The position numbers were made by a program, and so were the translations under genes. This document shows, piece by piece, positions 44,999 through 54,983 of a stretch of DNA of 64,000 bases; the first letter of the stretch is position 1, and each line of letters opens with the position of its first letter. The notes under the pieces are model-generated. The model ran no database searches and was not told the DNA's origin. It saw only the letters and a program-made list of their open reading frames with translations. Source of the stretch: Pictodentalium vernedei (taxonomy: Eukaryota > Mollusca > Scaphopoda > Dentaliida > Dentaliidae); assembly GCA_031216915.1 (NCBI GenBank), contig CM062296.1, forward strand, positions 456,024,681 to 456,088,680. The letters are read 5' to 3'.

Positions 44999-46938
44999 AT
45001 GAAAGGATATTGTTCAAATTGTAATAAGAGGAAATCTTCCTCTGACTTTCATAATCATTGTATTAATTGTAGTCAGTGTACTCGCACTAACTCCAGCTCA
45101 GTGTGTGTCAATTGGGATGACAAACATTGGAAACGTGTGTCACGGTATGTTGTTAGCGGGGAAAAGGTCATGCCGGTCCTTTCTCCGCAAGGTCACTCTA
45201 GTTTTTCAATCTCTTTTTCAGAGGAACAAGAACATGGTGATGTTTCCGTGATGTCTTCCAAAAGTGTGCCTCCGTCGTCACAGTTAAATGAAGAGCTAGC
45301 GGCAAAAGTGCTCATGGAAATATGTCAATTTCCTAAGAGGTCCCTAGTAGGATCGACGGCATTGGCGTCCACTAGCTCGCCCGGTGTAGCGACCATTCAT
45401 CGAATGGCTCGGCAGCCGGGTTCATCCATTGCAGTCCAGGAAGGAGATTTGGGTGATGCGAGCACTATAATAACACAAAGTGCACACCCAGTGACGACAG
45501 ATCAGAGGATAGAACACAGGAAGCCAATTAGTTCGGTTCCTAGCTCGTCCAGGTCCATCCGGGCTGCGAGCGAGAGAGGCCCCTCTCTCGTACAACAACA
45601 TATGGGACCAGATGTTGTGATACAAAACGTTTTGCATTCAGAGCATACGTCCGCCACTCGGGATGCTCCGTTATATAAACAGTCCGGAGAGACTGTCAAT
45701 ATGGCTTCCTCATCCTCAAGGCAGCGCACACGACTGCACCTTGGCTACGTGACCACGGATATCCAGCCAGCTTCGCCGATCAGGGATTCCACAGCGACCA
45801 GGTCACGCCATCCGGTAGCCAGGGACACGAGGCCTGTAGACTCTGGATGTTCGCATAAAAGAAATATGCAGGAGTCAACGTCCAGGGAGCTTCCAGCGGC
45901 AAAGCAACATAAGACCGCTGCTCCACAGGCCTCAGTGACGGACGTGCTATCACAAATAGCACAACTTACCGCAGCATCCCAGCAGATGACAGAATCTCTG
46001 TCGGATCAGGAATTATCCGACGACGCTGGTCGGTACGCTCCGCTGAAGCATCAGGTACGGACGACCGAGAACTTCATATGGTCCGACAGGATGGCGAAAG
46101 GGATTCAGAGGAGCTGGAGTTTTCCCTTTTGGAACAACATAAAGCTGCCGTAGATTTTATCCAGTATTATCTTCCAGAGGTTGTTCCGTCGGACCAGAAT
46201 GCTGCGATGCCGGATAAGAGACTGATAGCATCACTGGACACAGAATATTTTGATTGGTTCAGGGACATCGTCCCTGAGTTTCCGACACAGTCCAATAATG
46301 TCACAAGAACATTGAATGACGCTATATATAAGCTTGCTACCAAAACGAGCAAGTATGGTTTCTTGTCCGCAAATGCTCTACATCTTCCTTTCATCAATTC
46401 AAGGAATAAATTTGAAACGGCAGGACAGGGCATACCGAGAGTTCCTCTGCGTCTAGACGACCAGGCTGAAGACCTAGAATTGTCTATACCGTCGTCTATG
46501 TCAATTCCAACCACAATGCTATAAGCCATAGCTTATTCCACGTATAACTCCGCCCTTTCAGTGGCAAACCTGGAGTTGGTTAGACGTGAAGCGGCCCTAG
46601 CTACATCCACGCGCGTGGATGGTAAGGTGAAAAACTCTCTCAGAGTCGCTTCGGTCTCCGGAGAGCTTCTTTTCGACGGCAAGCTTTCAGCAATCTATGA
46701 TCAGATAACTAAGAAAGCTTCGGATTCTCTGCTATTCAAATCCGCTTCTAAAAAGTCGGATACAGCAGAAAAGAGTAAGACAGGCACTTCTGGGACAAGT
46801 ACGCCCAAGGGAAGTTCCTATAGAGGTTCCTATGCATCCTCTAGGTCTTATTCTAGAGACCGTCAAGGCAGCGACTCACGTAGGGGACGTTATACTGGCC
46901 GAGATAACCAGTCAGACGTCCCTAGGTCGACGGGGTGA
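44999..46938 (+). pseudogene. E3 gag pseudogene
   Basis: Starts MKGYCSNCNKRKSSSDF. One zinc-site Cys is lost (NSSSVC versus NSCSVC in E2). A 1-bp loss near 46029 (CTGGTCGG versus CTGGGTCGG) shifts the frame. About 132 bp are missing near 46523, joining 'acaatgct' to 'atagcttattcc'. A C-to-T change makes TGA at 46936-46938 where E1 reads CGA. Beyond repair by a single change. Confidence 0.87.
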
Positions 46939-48992
46939 GGTGCGGGTCGTGGAGGACGTAGTTTCTCCTTCCGCAAGCCTCGCAGGTCCAGGAGGTGATG
47001 GTATGAACCTCTATCGTGTTCCGGTAGGCGGAAGATTGTCGAGTTTTATAAACAATTGGGCGTCAATTACGGATGACCCCTGGGTTCGAGGGGTAATTTC
47101 AGAAGGTCTAAGAATATCCTTCAAACGAAAGCCTCCATTAACTCGAAGTCCAAAATGGACTCAGCTTCTGTCAATTCCACAGAAAAGAGACGCTCTTCTA
47201 TCAGAAGTACAGTCTTTTCTGGAGGAGAACGCGGTAGAGGTCGTAGAAGACCAAGAATCACCGGGTTTCTACAGCCATCTGTTTCTGGTTCCGAAACCAG
47301 ACGGCTCGTTCCGTCCAGTCATAGATCTGAGCTGGATAAACAAGCTGATCGTCGCTCCGAAGTTCTATATGGAGACAATTCGATCAGTCAGAGCGAGTAT
47401 TCGGATGAATGACTATGCTACAAGCATAGATCTCAAGGATGCGTACTTTCACATCATGGTACACCCAACATTCAGAAAGTATCTACGCTTCGCAGTCCTA
47501 GGGGTTGTATATCAGTTCCGAACGATGTGCTTCGGTTTGAACCTAGCGCCCTGGGCTTTCACTCGAATAATGAACTCGGTAATGATACATTTCCGAGCTC
47601 ATTCGTCTGCGGTAACATCGGCCTACCTGGACGACATTCTTCAGAGGTACGGCAACGAGTTAATGCTTCAGAACAATGTGCAGAATCTGCTTTTATTACT
47701 CCGACGTCTTGGTTTTATAATAAACGAGGAGAAGTCGGATCTGGTGCCGTCCAAGTCATTCACCCACTTGGGAATGAGCTTCGAGACGCACAACAATCTC
47801 GTTCATCTGCCGTTAACCAGAGCGAAATTAATCAGTTGTTACGCTCGCTATTGTCTTCACTCAGACAAAGTCACAGCGAGAGAATTTATGAGACTGATAG
47901 ATAGATCTGTGCGGAGCCGCTGCAGATCTCATTCCGAAGGGGCGGTTACGCACTCGTCCTCTCCAAATTTTCTTGACTCAGAATTGGAGAGTAAAGATTC
48001 ATTCGCTCGATATAGACGTTCTCTTGTCAAATCAAGTGAAACAAGAGATTCAGACTTGGGCAAACATTCAGTGGTTGACTCAGGGACTTTCACTGCAGTT
48101 GCCGGATTCGAGTTTTACTATTATGATGGATGCCAGTCAAACAGGTTGGGGTGCAACATTGATCCCAACAGATTTGAAGTGCCAGGGCCTTTGGGATCTG
48201 CAGTTTCTAGGCAAGCACATAAACATCAAAGAAATGATGTCAATTTGGCTTGCACTATGTCATTGGATGAACATTATTCAGAAAGCACATGTCCAAATCC
48301 TGTCCGACAGTACGACAGTAGTAGCGTATATTCGGAACCAGGGAGGCACTCATTCCATTCCGTTATTCAATTTAACGGAAAGAATCCTTCTGTTTGTACT
48401 AGAACACCAAGTTCTACTTTCGGTCCGTCATATTCCGGGTCGTCTGAATGTATTAGCAGACTCCCTTTCACGAAAGGGTCGCTTGTTGCCATCAGAATGG
48501 AATCTCAACAAACAGGTATTCAATCAGATTTGCTACCAATGGGAGCGGCCAATGATAGACTTATTTGCGACACAGCTCAACAATCAGTTGCAGACGTATG
48601 TGTCACCATGTCCGGATCCTCGAGCATATGCAGTAGACGCTCTATCGATCTCGTGGGACGGAATGATAGGATATGCGTATCCTCCAGCGCCGTTGATTCA
48701 GCAGATATTGCTAAAGATAAAACAATCTCAATGCAAAATTCTGTTTGTAGCATCTCTGTCTCCACAGAGACCATGGATAAATCTACTCAGGTGTCTGCTG
48801 TGGGACATACCGCGGAAGCTTCCTCCACGAGAGGATCTTCTTTCGCAGGGGAAATCGCGTCAACTACATCACAACCCGCAAGGTCTCAACCTTCACGTAT
48901 TTCCGTTGTGCGGTCCTTCTTGCACGGCAAGCATTTTACAGGACGAGCAGTGGACGCAATTTCTAACTGTAGGAGGACCTCCTCTTCGCTAA
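46832..48992 (+). pseudogene. E3 RT/RNase H pseudogene with a 4-bp insertion
   Basis: RT is intact to REFMRLI, with YLDD near 47628. A 4-bp duplication (GATAGATAGAT versus GATAGGT, about 47898-47905) then shifts the phase. RNase H and the methyltransferase-like region continue at 47973-48992 with MMDASQTGWG, so the RNase H Asp is kept. Reading straight on from the RT phase gives a 783-codon chimera of RT and the overlapping YR-phase sequence, ending in tetranucleotide-coded residues at 49183. Confidence 0.88.
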
Positions 48993-49101
48993 ACTATGCG
49001 GCTAAGTGGAAGGTCTTTTGTCATTGGTGTAGGGATCATTCTGTTGATATGTTTGATCCCTCCATTCCAGACATTGCAAACTTTCTAGTATACTTGTTTG
49101 A

Positions 49102-49660
49102 TCCGTCGTTCGTCCATCCTTTGTCTGTCTGTCCTTCTGTCTGTCCATCTGTCTGTCTGTCCGGGCCAACATTGGGGGTTTAGGGCATATTATTGTTAGG
49201 GGCTACCTCCAAATTAAGGTAGTGTTAGGGTTAGGAGTGGGGTGGGGTGGGGTTAAGGGTAACCCCAGAGTAGGGCTTAAGGTTGGGGAGGGTTATGTCC
49301 TGGGGGGGGGTAGGGTTGGGGTCAGGGGTGGGGTTTTAGTTTTAGTGGCCCCTAAACCGAAAAATTGCTCCTGATACTATTGGTTTGGCTAGGGTGGGGT
49401 TGGGTCAGGGGTGGGGTGGGGTGGGGGTTAGGGTTAGGGGTAGACCCAGAGTAGGGTTTAAGGTTGGGGGTTAGGGTCTGGGGTGGGCTTTTAGGGTTTA
49501 GGGTCAGGGTGGGGTAGGGTTAGGGTTAGGGTGTGGTTTTTGGGTGGAGTGGTGGGGTTGGGGTTAAATATAAGTTCTAGGGTGGAGGGGGTGGGGTTCT
49601 GGGTAAAATAAGGTTTTGGACATACAAAATGTTTTTTGGGGAGCCCATAAACCCGAAATG
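49102..49660. repeat. tetranucleotide tract and G-rich TTAGGG-like stretch
   Basis: A CTGT/CATC tract (49107-49160) is followed by about 450 bp of G-rich DNA with scattered GTTAGGG, GGGTTAGGG, GGGGTGGGG and GGTTTAGGG words (49175-49615). The order is irregular, unlike a true telomere array. G-quadruplex formation is plausible. No gene. Confidence 0.7.
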
Positions 49661-50610
49661 TTGGAGCGTCTGTCTGTCTGTCCGGCGTCCATATCCATTT
49701 CTTTGGCATTTGATAACTTGAAAAATATTGCTTGGATTGTCAAGTTACTTTATATTTGTGTTCAGGTTACTGAAGTGCCGAGCTGTGTAGTTTTTGGTGT
49801 AAATCTGATAATTTGATCCTGAGATTTTAACCCTTTATTCTTCAAATTGAAAATTCCTCCAATCCCTTTGGCATTCGATAACTTGAAACATATTGCTTGG
49901 ATTGTCTAGTTACTTTATATTTGTGTTCAGGTTACTGATGTACCAAGCTGTATAGTTTTTGGTGTAAATCTGTTATTTTGATCCTGAGATATTAACCCTT
50001 TATCCTTCAAATTGAAAATTCTTCCAATCCCTTTGGCATTCGATAACTTGAAAAATATTGCTTGGATTGTCAAGTTACTTTATATTTGTGTTCAGCTTAC
50101 TGATGTGCCGAGCTGTATAATTTTTGGTGTAAATCTGATAATCTGATCTTGAGATATTAACCCTTTATCCTTCAAATTGAAAATTTCACCAATCCCTTTG
50201 GTAACTCAAAAAATATTAATCCGATTGTCATGTTACTGTATATATGTATTCAGGTTACTGATGTGCTGTGCTGTATAGTTTTTTATGTAAATCTGATAAT
50301 TTGATCTGGAGATATTAACCCTTTATCCATCAAATTAGACACTCCTCCAATCCATTTCTATATGTATCCATACCATGTATGGTGTACATAATTTCGGCAT
50401 CTGTGGTGGCCCTCCGTCATACAGCTTTCTACTAGTTGCGCGTATGGGTACACATCTGACGATTTCATTGGCCTATTTTTTATTTTTTGGGGGATGCATT
50501 ATTGATGTCTAGAGGAAGCTTCCATTTGATTTTGTTATGTCCCCAAGAGACTTACCTTCCCTTTTATGACACCTTCGGGGCATATGCCTCGCTTTGTGTT
50601 GCTCTTGTTT
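49661..50610. mobile_element. pearl/Helentron-like array K
   Basis: A CTGT tract (49666-49690) is followed by about four cores of 165 bp; 'ctttggcatt' or 'ctttggtaac' falls at 49701, 49866, 50031 and 50196. Core words are 'tgcttggattgtcaagttac', 'ttggtgtaaatctgataatt' and 'attaaccctttat'. The final part (50500-50610: 'gtctagaggaagcttccatt', CCTTCGGGGCATATGCCTCG) matches the core type of fragment J left of DIRS E3. Confidence 0.7.
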
Positions 50611-51391
50611 TTCGTTATTTTATCAAGATTTCTATCATTACTACTTTACCTAAATTGCATCTTTAGTGACTGAAAGAAATAAAGTATATTATGAGACCAT
50701 ACTATGCACAAGGGTTGAATAGTGGCACTACTGTCGCAGTTTAATAATAATTCGAATGAGCTTCTTTCATCTATGACCTAGTAAAATAAACTCTTTATCT
50801 GCTGCAGGTAGATTTTTATTTCAATACAAAAATATCCTGTTTACCTAGAAACAGGAATTCTGTTACAGGAGATCCCTTTTAGGGACCCTTTCCCCCTGCT
50901 CAATTTCCCCCAGACACTCAATATTTTTTGTTAATAATTAACTGATTGAGTGCTAGAAGCCACGATCAGGGCTTTAAAAAAAATGAGGGTACCACAGCAA
51001 AAGCCAACATTTTCCTTGCTTATGTTTCATATTCAATCAAATGCAAATAATATTTTGTTTATATAAATCTGTTTTATCACAGGCACTCTTCAATAACTTG
51101 ATATGAAACAAATTTTGATGAACAAATTCAGACCACATTCAGGGGAATAAATGGGCTTTTTATACTATAGATAGTGTACAATATTAACATTGTGGTTATC
51201 CTGCTGACAGCTGTTTCAACTGGCTTCCTTTGTAGCCAGTTTGTAACCAGTGATCGCTCAGCCATTTTAGTACTAGACTTTTATCTTGAAGCTCTATAAA
51301 AACGGACCCAACATTCTATCCCTAGCGGAAATACTGCTTGAAGAGATATTATTCTGGCTCTTATGTTATTATTATTAATTGTTTTTTATGC
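50611..51391. other. intron DNA, no gene seen
   Basis: AT-rich, with no recognised repeat or exon. Confidence 0.45.
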
Positions 51392-51792
51392 CGCCACAAC
51401 GAATAGCCAGGTGGCATATTGTTTTACCCCTGCCTGTCCATCCATCCACCATCTGCCCACTGTCCATCCTTCTGTCCGCATCGAGGGTACATTGTTTGTC
51501 TGGCTAACTTCTCTCACAGTTTTCAAGCTAGGACTTTTTGTTATTTCGCAGGATGTTTGTTCATATACCAGAGGGGTGCATATTGTCGGGATTTTGCTTC
51601 AGTATTTCACAAAATTACAGGTTGTTATACCCCCACTTTCGAAGAAAATGGGGGTGTACTGGATTACATGCGTCCATCTGTCCGTCCATCCATCCATCCA
51701 TCTGTCCATCTGGTCCGTCCGTCCGTCTGTGCATCTGTGTGTGAGTCCGTCCGAGAATATTCATAACTTTCATAACTTAAGTAAATTATTAT
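51392..51792. mobile_element. pearl/Helentron-like fragment L, cut by DIRS E4
   Basis: Two tetranucleotide tracts (51435-51478, 51668-51750) with heads 'tgccgccacaacgaatag' and 'gttatacccccactttcgaa'. The second head is related to 59385-59420. Frames such as [12 protein letters not shown] are encoded by the tract. DIRS E4 starts at 51793 inside it. Confidence 0.6.
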
Positions 51793-52880
51793 ATTTTTAT
51801 ACTGTACCAATGACCCAGACTTAGCTGGTGCTAACTCTAACAAAACCAGGGCCAAACACAAATTTTGCCCCCCAATCCCCAAAATTTGCATCCAAAACAA
51901 AAAGAAATCATGTCCTAAAGGACCTCCATACTACGCCTCTACTGCGCATGCGCAGTGACGCAGACGTCCCAAAATTGGCGCCAATTATCATTCTCTGTTT
52001 GGCCCTTCATCAGTCAACATCTCACTGATCTTTGTGCTTGTAAATCTCAGTTTAAAGGATGCCAGACACGTAATTTTTGGAGAAAATGTGATTCTAAGGA
52101 GGATAGAAGGAGGAGAGGAAAAAGAAGTGACAAAAAATAATCAGGGCTGTACTTGAAATTTTTTGATGAAATTATGTTAAGTTGCCTATTTTCGAGGCAT
52201 GGGCCTCTTGTTATCATTCTTGCTAATTGTTGCACTGCTTATTCAGTGTTTCCTCTCCCCTAGCCTTCTAAAGTCCCCCCTTGCAATTCTCCCATGCTTC
52301 TGGCATATTTTTGAGAAATTTCATTTCTAAAATTTCCTGGGAGAGTTGCTTGGTTACAGAATGTTTTCTGTTATTTTCCCCATAGTTACGTTTTCACCCA
52401 TGGGTGTATAACGTTTGTGTTCTGCATCTTCCATCTGATGTTCTGCAGATTCTCCTCTGGGAGTCTCTGTTTTGCATCAGATAGAGTGTAATTTGATGAC
52501 TGATTCCGGGCAAGTTTTTTCAGTGCCTGGAGTCATGTTTTCTGGTGTTTTTACACTGTTTGTTTACATTGGCAACAGCCTTTTTTGAGGGGGGCTGTTT
52601 GCCTTTGCTGTAGTTTATCTCACTATAAGATACATTTATATTTTCCGTAAGTGTCTCATTAATTATTTTATATAAATTTAAAATTTTTGACCACACTTTG
52701 CCATCGGATCCATCGGGGCTCAACGTTACTTTTCAGCAACTTGGGCTTCGCTGAAAAAATATTTTTTCAAAATTATTTTGATTTGCAATTGTTTTTTCAT
52801 TTATTAATGGATCATGTTATTATGTATCTTTGTGTCAGGGGTTTTTGCGAGTAACTAGGACTTATTGTTGTTCTTTCACA

Positions 52881-54983
52881 ATGAAGGGACGTTGTTCAAA
52901 TTGTAATAGGAAGAAATCTTCCTCTGACTTTCATGATCATTGTATTAATTGTAGTCAGTGTTCTCACATTAATCCCTGTACTATATGTGAATATTGGGAT
53001 GAGAAACATTGGAAACGTGTGTCACGATATGTTGTTTCTGGAGAAAGGGCGATGCCGGCTCTTTCTCCGCAAGGTCACTCTACTCTCTCAGTTTCTATTT
53101 CAGAGGAACCAGAACAGGGTGATGTTTCCATGTTATCTTCTACAAGTGTGCGTCCGTCGTCACAAATGAATTCAGAGCTAGCGGCAAAAGTGCTCATGGA
53201 GATTAGACAAATGTCGTCCGCTAGCTCGCCCGGTGTAGCGTCCATTCACCGAATGGTTTGGCAGCCAGGTTCGTCCGATGCGGTCCAAGAGGAAGTTTTG
53301 GGTGATGCAAGCACTATAAACATAATAGATGCACACCCAGTGATGGCGGATAGTAAGCGAGAACGGAGGAAGCCTTTGAGTCTGGTTCCTAGCTCGTCCA
53401 GGTCCAGCCGGGCCGCGAGCGAGAGAGGCCCCTCTCTCGTACAACAACATCTGGGACCAGATGTTGTGGTACAAAATGTGTCTTTAGCGGAGCATACGTC
53501 CGTCGCTCGGGACGCTCCGTTGTATAAGCAGTCCGCGGAGACTGTTAAGGCTTCCTCTTCTCGTCAGCGCACACGACCGCACCTTGGCTGCGTGACCGCC
53601 GATATATTGCCAGCTTCGCCGATCAAGGATTCTTCGGCGACCAGGTCACACCATCCGGCAGCCAGGGAGTCGAGACCGATGGACTCCGAACGTTCGCATA
53701 GGAAAAGTATGCGGGAGCCATCTGATGCGGAGCTGCCCTCGGCGAAGCAGCGAAAGACTGCGCCTCCACAGGTCTCGACGCCGGACATTCTTGTGCAGAT
53801 AGCACAGCTTATCGCAGCATCCCAGCAGCCGACAGAAACGGTGTCGGATCGAGAATTATCCGACGGCGCTGGGTCGGTACACTCTGCCGAAGCATCGGGG
53901 GCGGACGACCGGGAACATCATGAGGTCCGACCGGATGGTGAAAGGGATACGGATGACTTGGAGCTATCCCTTTCGGAACAACATAAAGCTGCCGTGGACT
54001 TCATCCGGCACTTTCTCCCTCAAGTTGTTCCGTCGGGCCAGAGTGCTGCGGTTCCGGACAAGAGAATTATAGCGTCATTGGACTCTGAATTTTTTGAGCG
54101 GTTCAGGGACATCGCTCCCGAGTTTCCGTCGCAGTCCAATAATGTTGCAAGAACATTTGAATTATTGAACGACGCTATATTTAGACTTGCTTCCAGGACG
54201 GGGAAAGCAGGTTTCTTGTCCGCTAATACTCTCAACCTGCCTTTCATTAATGCAAGGAATAAATTCGATACGGCAGGACAGGGTATACCGAGAGTTCCTC
54301 TGCGTATGGACGACGAGGCGGAAGACTTAGAGCTATCATTACCGTCGTCAGCTTCTATTCCAACCGCGATGTTGGAAACAGCTATTGCGTCTAACAGAGC
54401 CAATTTAGATGCCCTATCTTACGCAGATCACCTTACTAAGGCGTTATCACTGCGCCTTCAGGGGAAAGAGTTTCAGGATATACAATCCTCTTTAAGACTT
54501 CTTTCAAGGGCAGTAGCTTATTCCACGTGTAACTCCGCCCTTTCAGTGGCAAATCTGGAGTTGGTTAGACGTGACGCAGCCCTAGCTACATCCACACTAG
54601 TGGATTCTAAGGTGAAGAACTCTCTTAGAGTCGCTTCGGTCTCAGGAGAACTTCTCTTTGACGGCAAGCTTTCCGCTATTTATGATAAAATTACAAAGAA
54701 AGCTAAGGATTTTCTGTTGTTCAAATCTGCTCCTAAGAAGTCGGATACAGCAGACACGAATAAGACAGGCACTTCTGGGTCTAATGCGCCCAAGAGAAGT
54801 TCCTATAGAGGTTCCGGTGCGTCCTCTTGGTCTTATTCGAGAGACCGTCAGGATAGCGACTCTCGTTCGGGACGTCCTTCAGGCCGGGACAATCGGTCGG
54901 ACGCCCCGAGGTCGACGGGGCGAGGTGCGGGCCGTGGAAGACGTGGTTTCTCCTACCGCAGGCCTCGCAGGTCCAGGAGGTGA
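52881..54983 (+). CDS. E4 gag-like protein
   Basis: 700 codons from MKGRCSNCNRKK to RRPRRSRR, same length as E1 (an in-frame ATG lies 17 codons upstream). All N-terminal cysteines are kept (NPCTIC). It differs from E1 mainly by conservative changes, e.g. the C-terminal RGRRGFSYRRPRR against HGRRGFSYHRPRR. The TGA end at 54981-54983 is followed by the same in-phase sense codons as in E1. RT overlaps the last part. Confidence 0.87.
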   Translation: MKGRCSNCNRKKSSSDFHDHCINCSQCSHINPCTICEYWDEKHWKRVSRYVVSGERAMPALSPQGHSTLSVSISEEPEQGDVSMLSSTSVRPSSQMNSELAAKVLMEIRQMSSASSPGVASIHRMVWQPGSSDAVQEEVLGDASTINIIDAHPVMADSKRERRKPLSLVPSSSRSSRAASERGPSLVQQHLGPDVVVQNVSLAEHTSVARDAPLYKQSAETVKASSSRQRTRPHLGCVTADILPASPIKDSSATRSHHPAARESRPMDSERSHRKSMREPSDAELPSAKQRKTAPPQVSTPDILVQIAQLIAASQQPTETVSDRELSDGAGSVHSAEASGADDREHHEVRPDGERDTDDLELSLSEQHKAAVDFIRHFLPQVVPSGQSAAVPDKRIIASLDSEFFERFRDIAPEFPSQSNNVARTFELLNDAIFRLASRTGKAGFLSANTLNLPFINARNKFDTAGQGIPRVPLRMDDEAEDLELSLPSSASIPTAMLETAIASNRANLDALSYADHLTKALSLRLQGKEFQDIQSSLRLLSRAVAYSTCNSALSVANLELVRRDAALATSTLVDSKVKNSLRVASVSGELLFDGKLSAIYDKITKKAKDFLLFKSAPKKSDTADTNKTGTSGSNAPKRSSYRGSGASSWSYSRDRQDSDSRSGRPSGRDNRSDAPRSTGRGAGRGRRGFSYRRPRRSRR

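Larger units (their letters stand above)
43913..49101 (+). mobile_element. DIRS-like retrotransposon E3, 3'-truncated
   Basis: 5.2 kb: left ITR (43913-44111) with NRF-1- and E2F-like palindromes, leader, gag, and RT plus overlapping frame, cut in the YR N-terminal part at about 49101 (after FLVYLFD). The ICR, right ITR and YR catalytic domain are missing. It belongs to the E2 subfamily. Sequence after the break is a CTGT/CATC tetranucleotide tract, not DIRS. Confidence 0.92.

Noticed and set aside
49165..49620. True telomere
   Set aside because: TTAGGG words are irregular and embedded inside a gene intron between pearl-like arrays.
51363..51824. Repeat proteins rich in [12 protein letters not shown] from tetranucleotide tracts (also 9463-9813, 21761-22003)
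   Set aside because: These frames are translations of GTCC/CATC microsatellites and have no other coding support.
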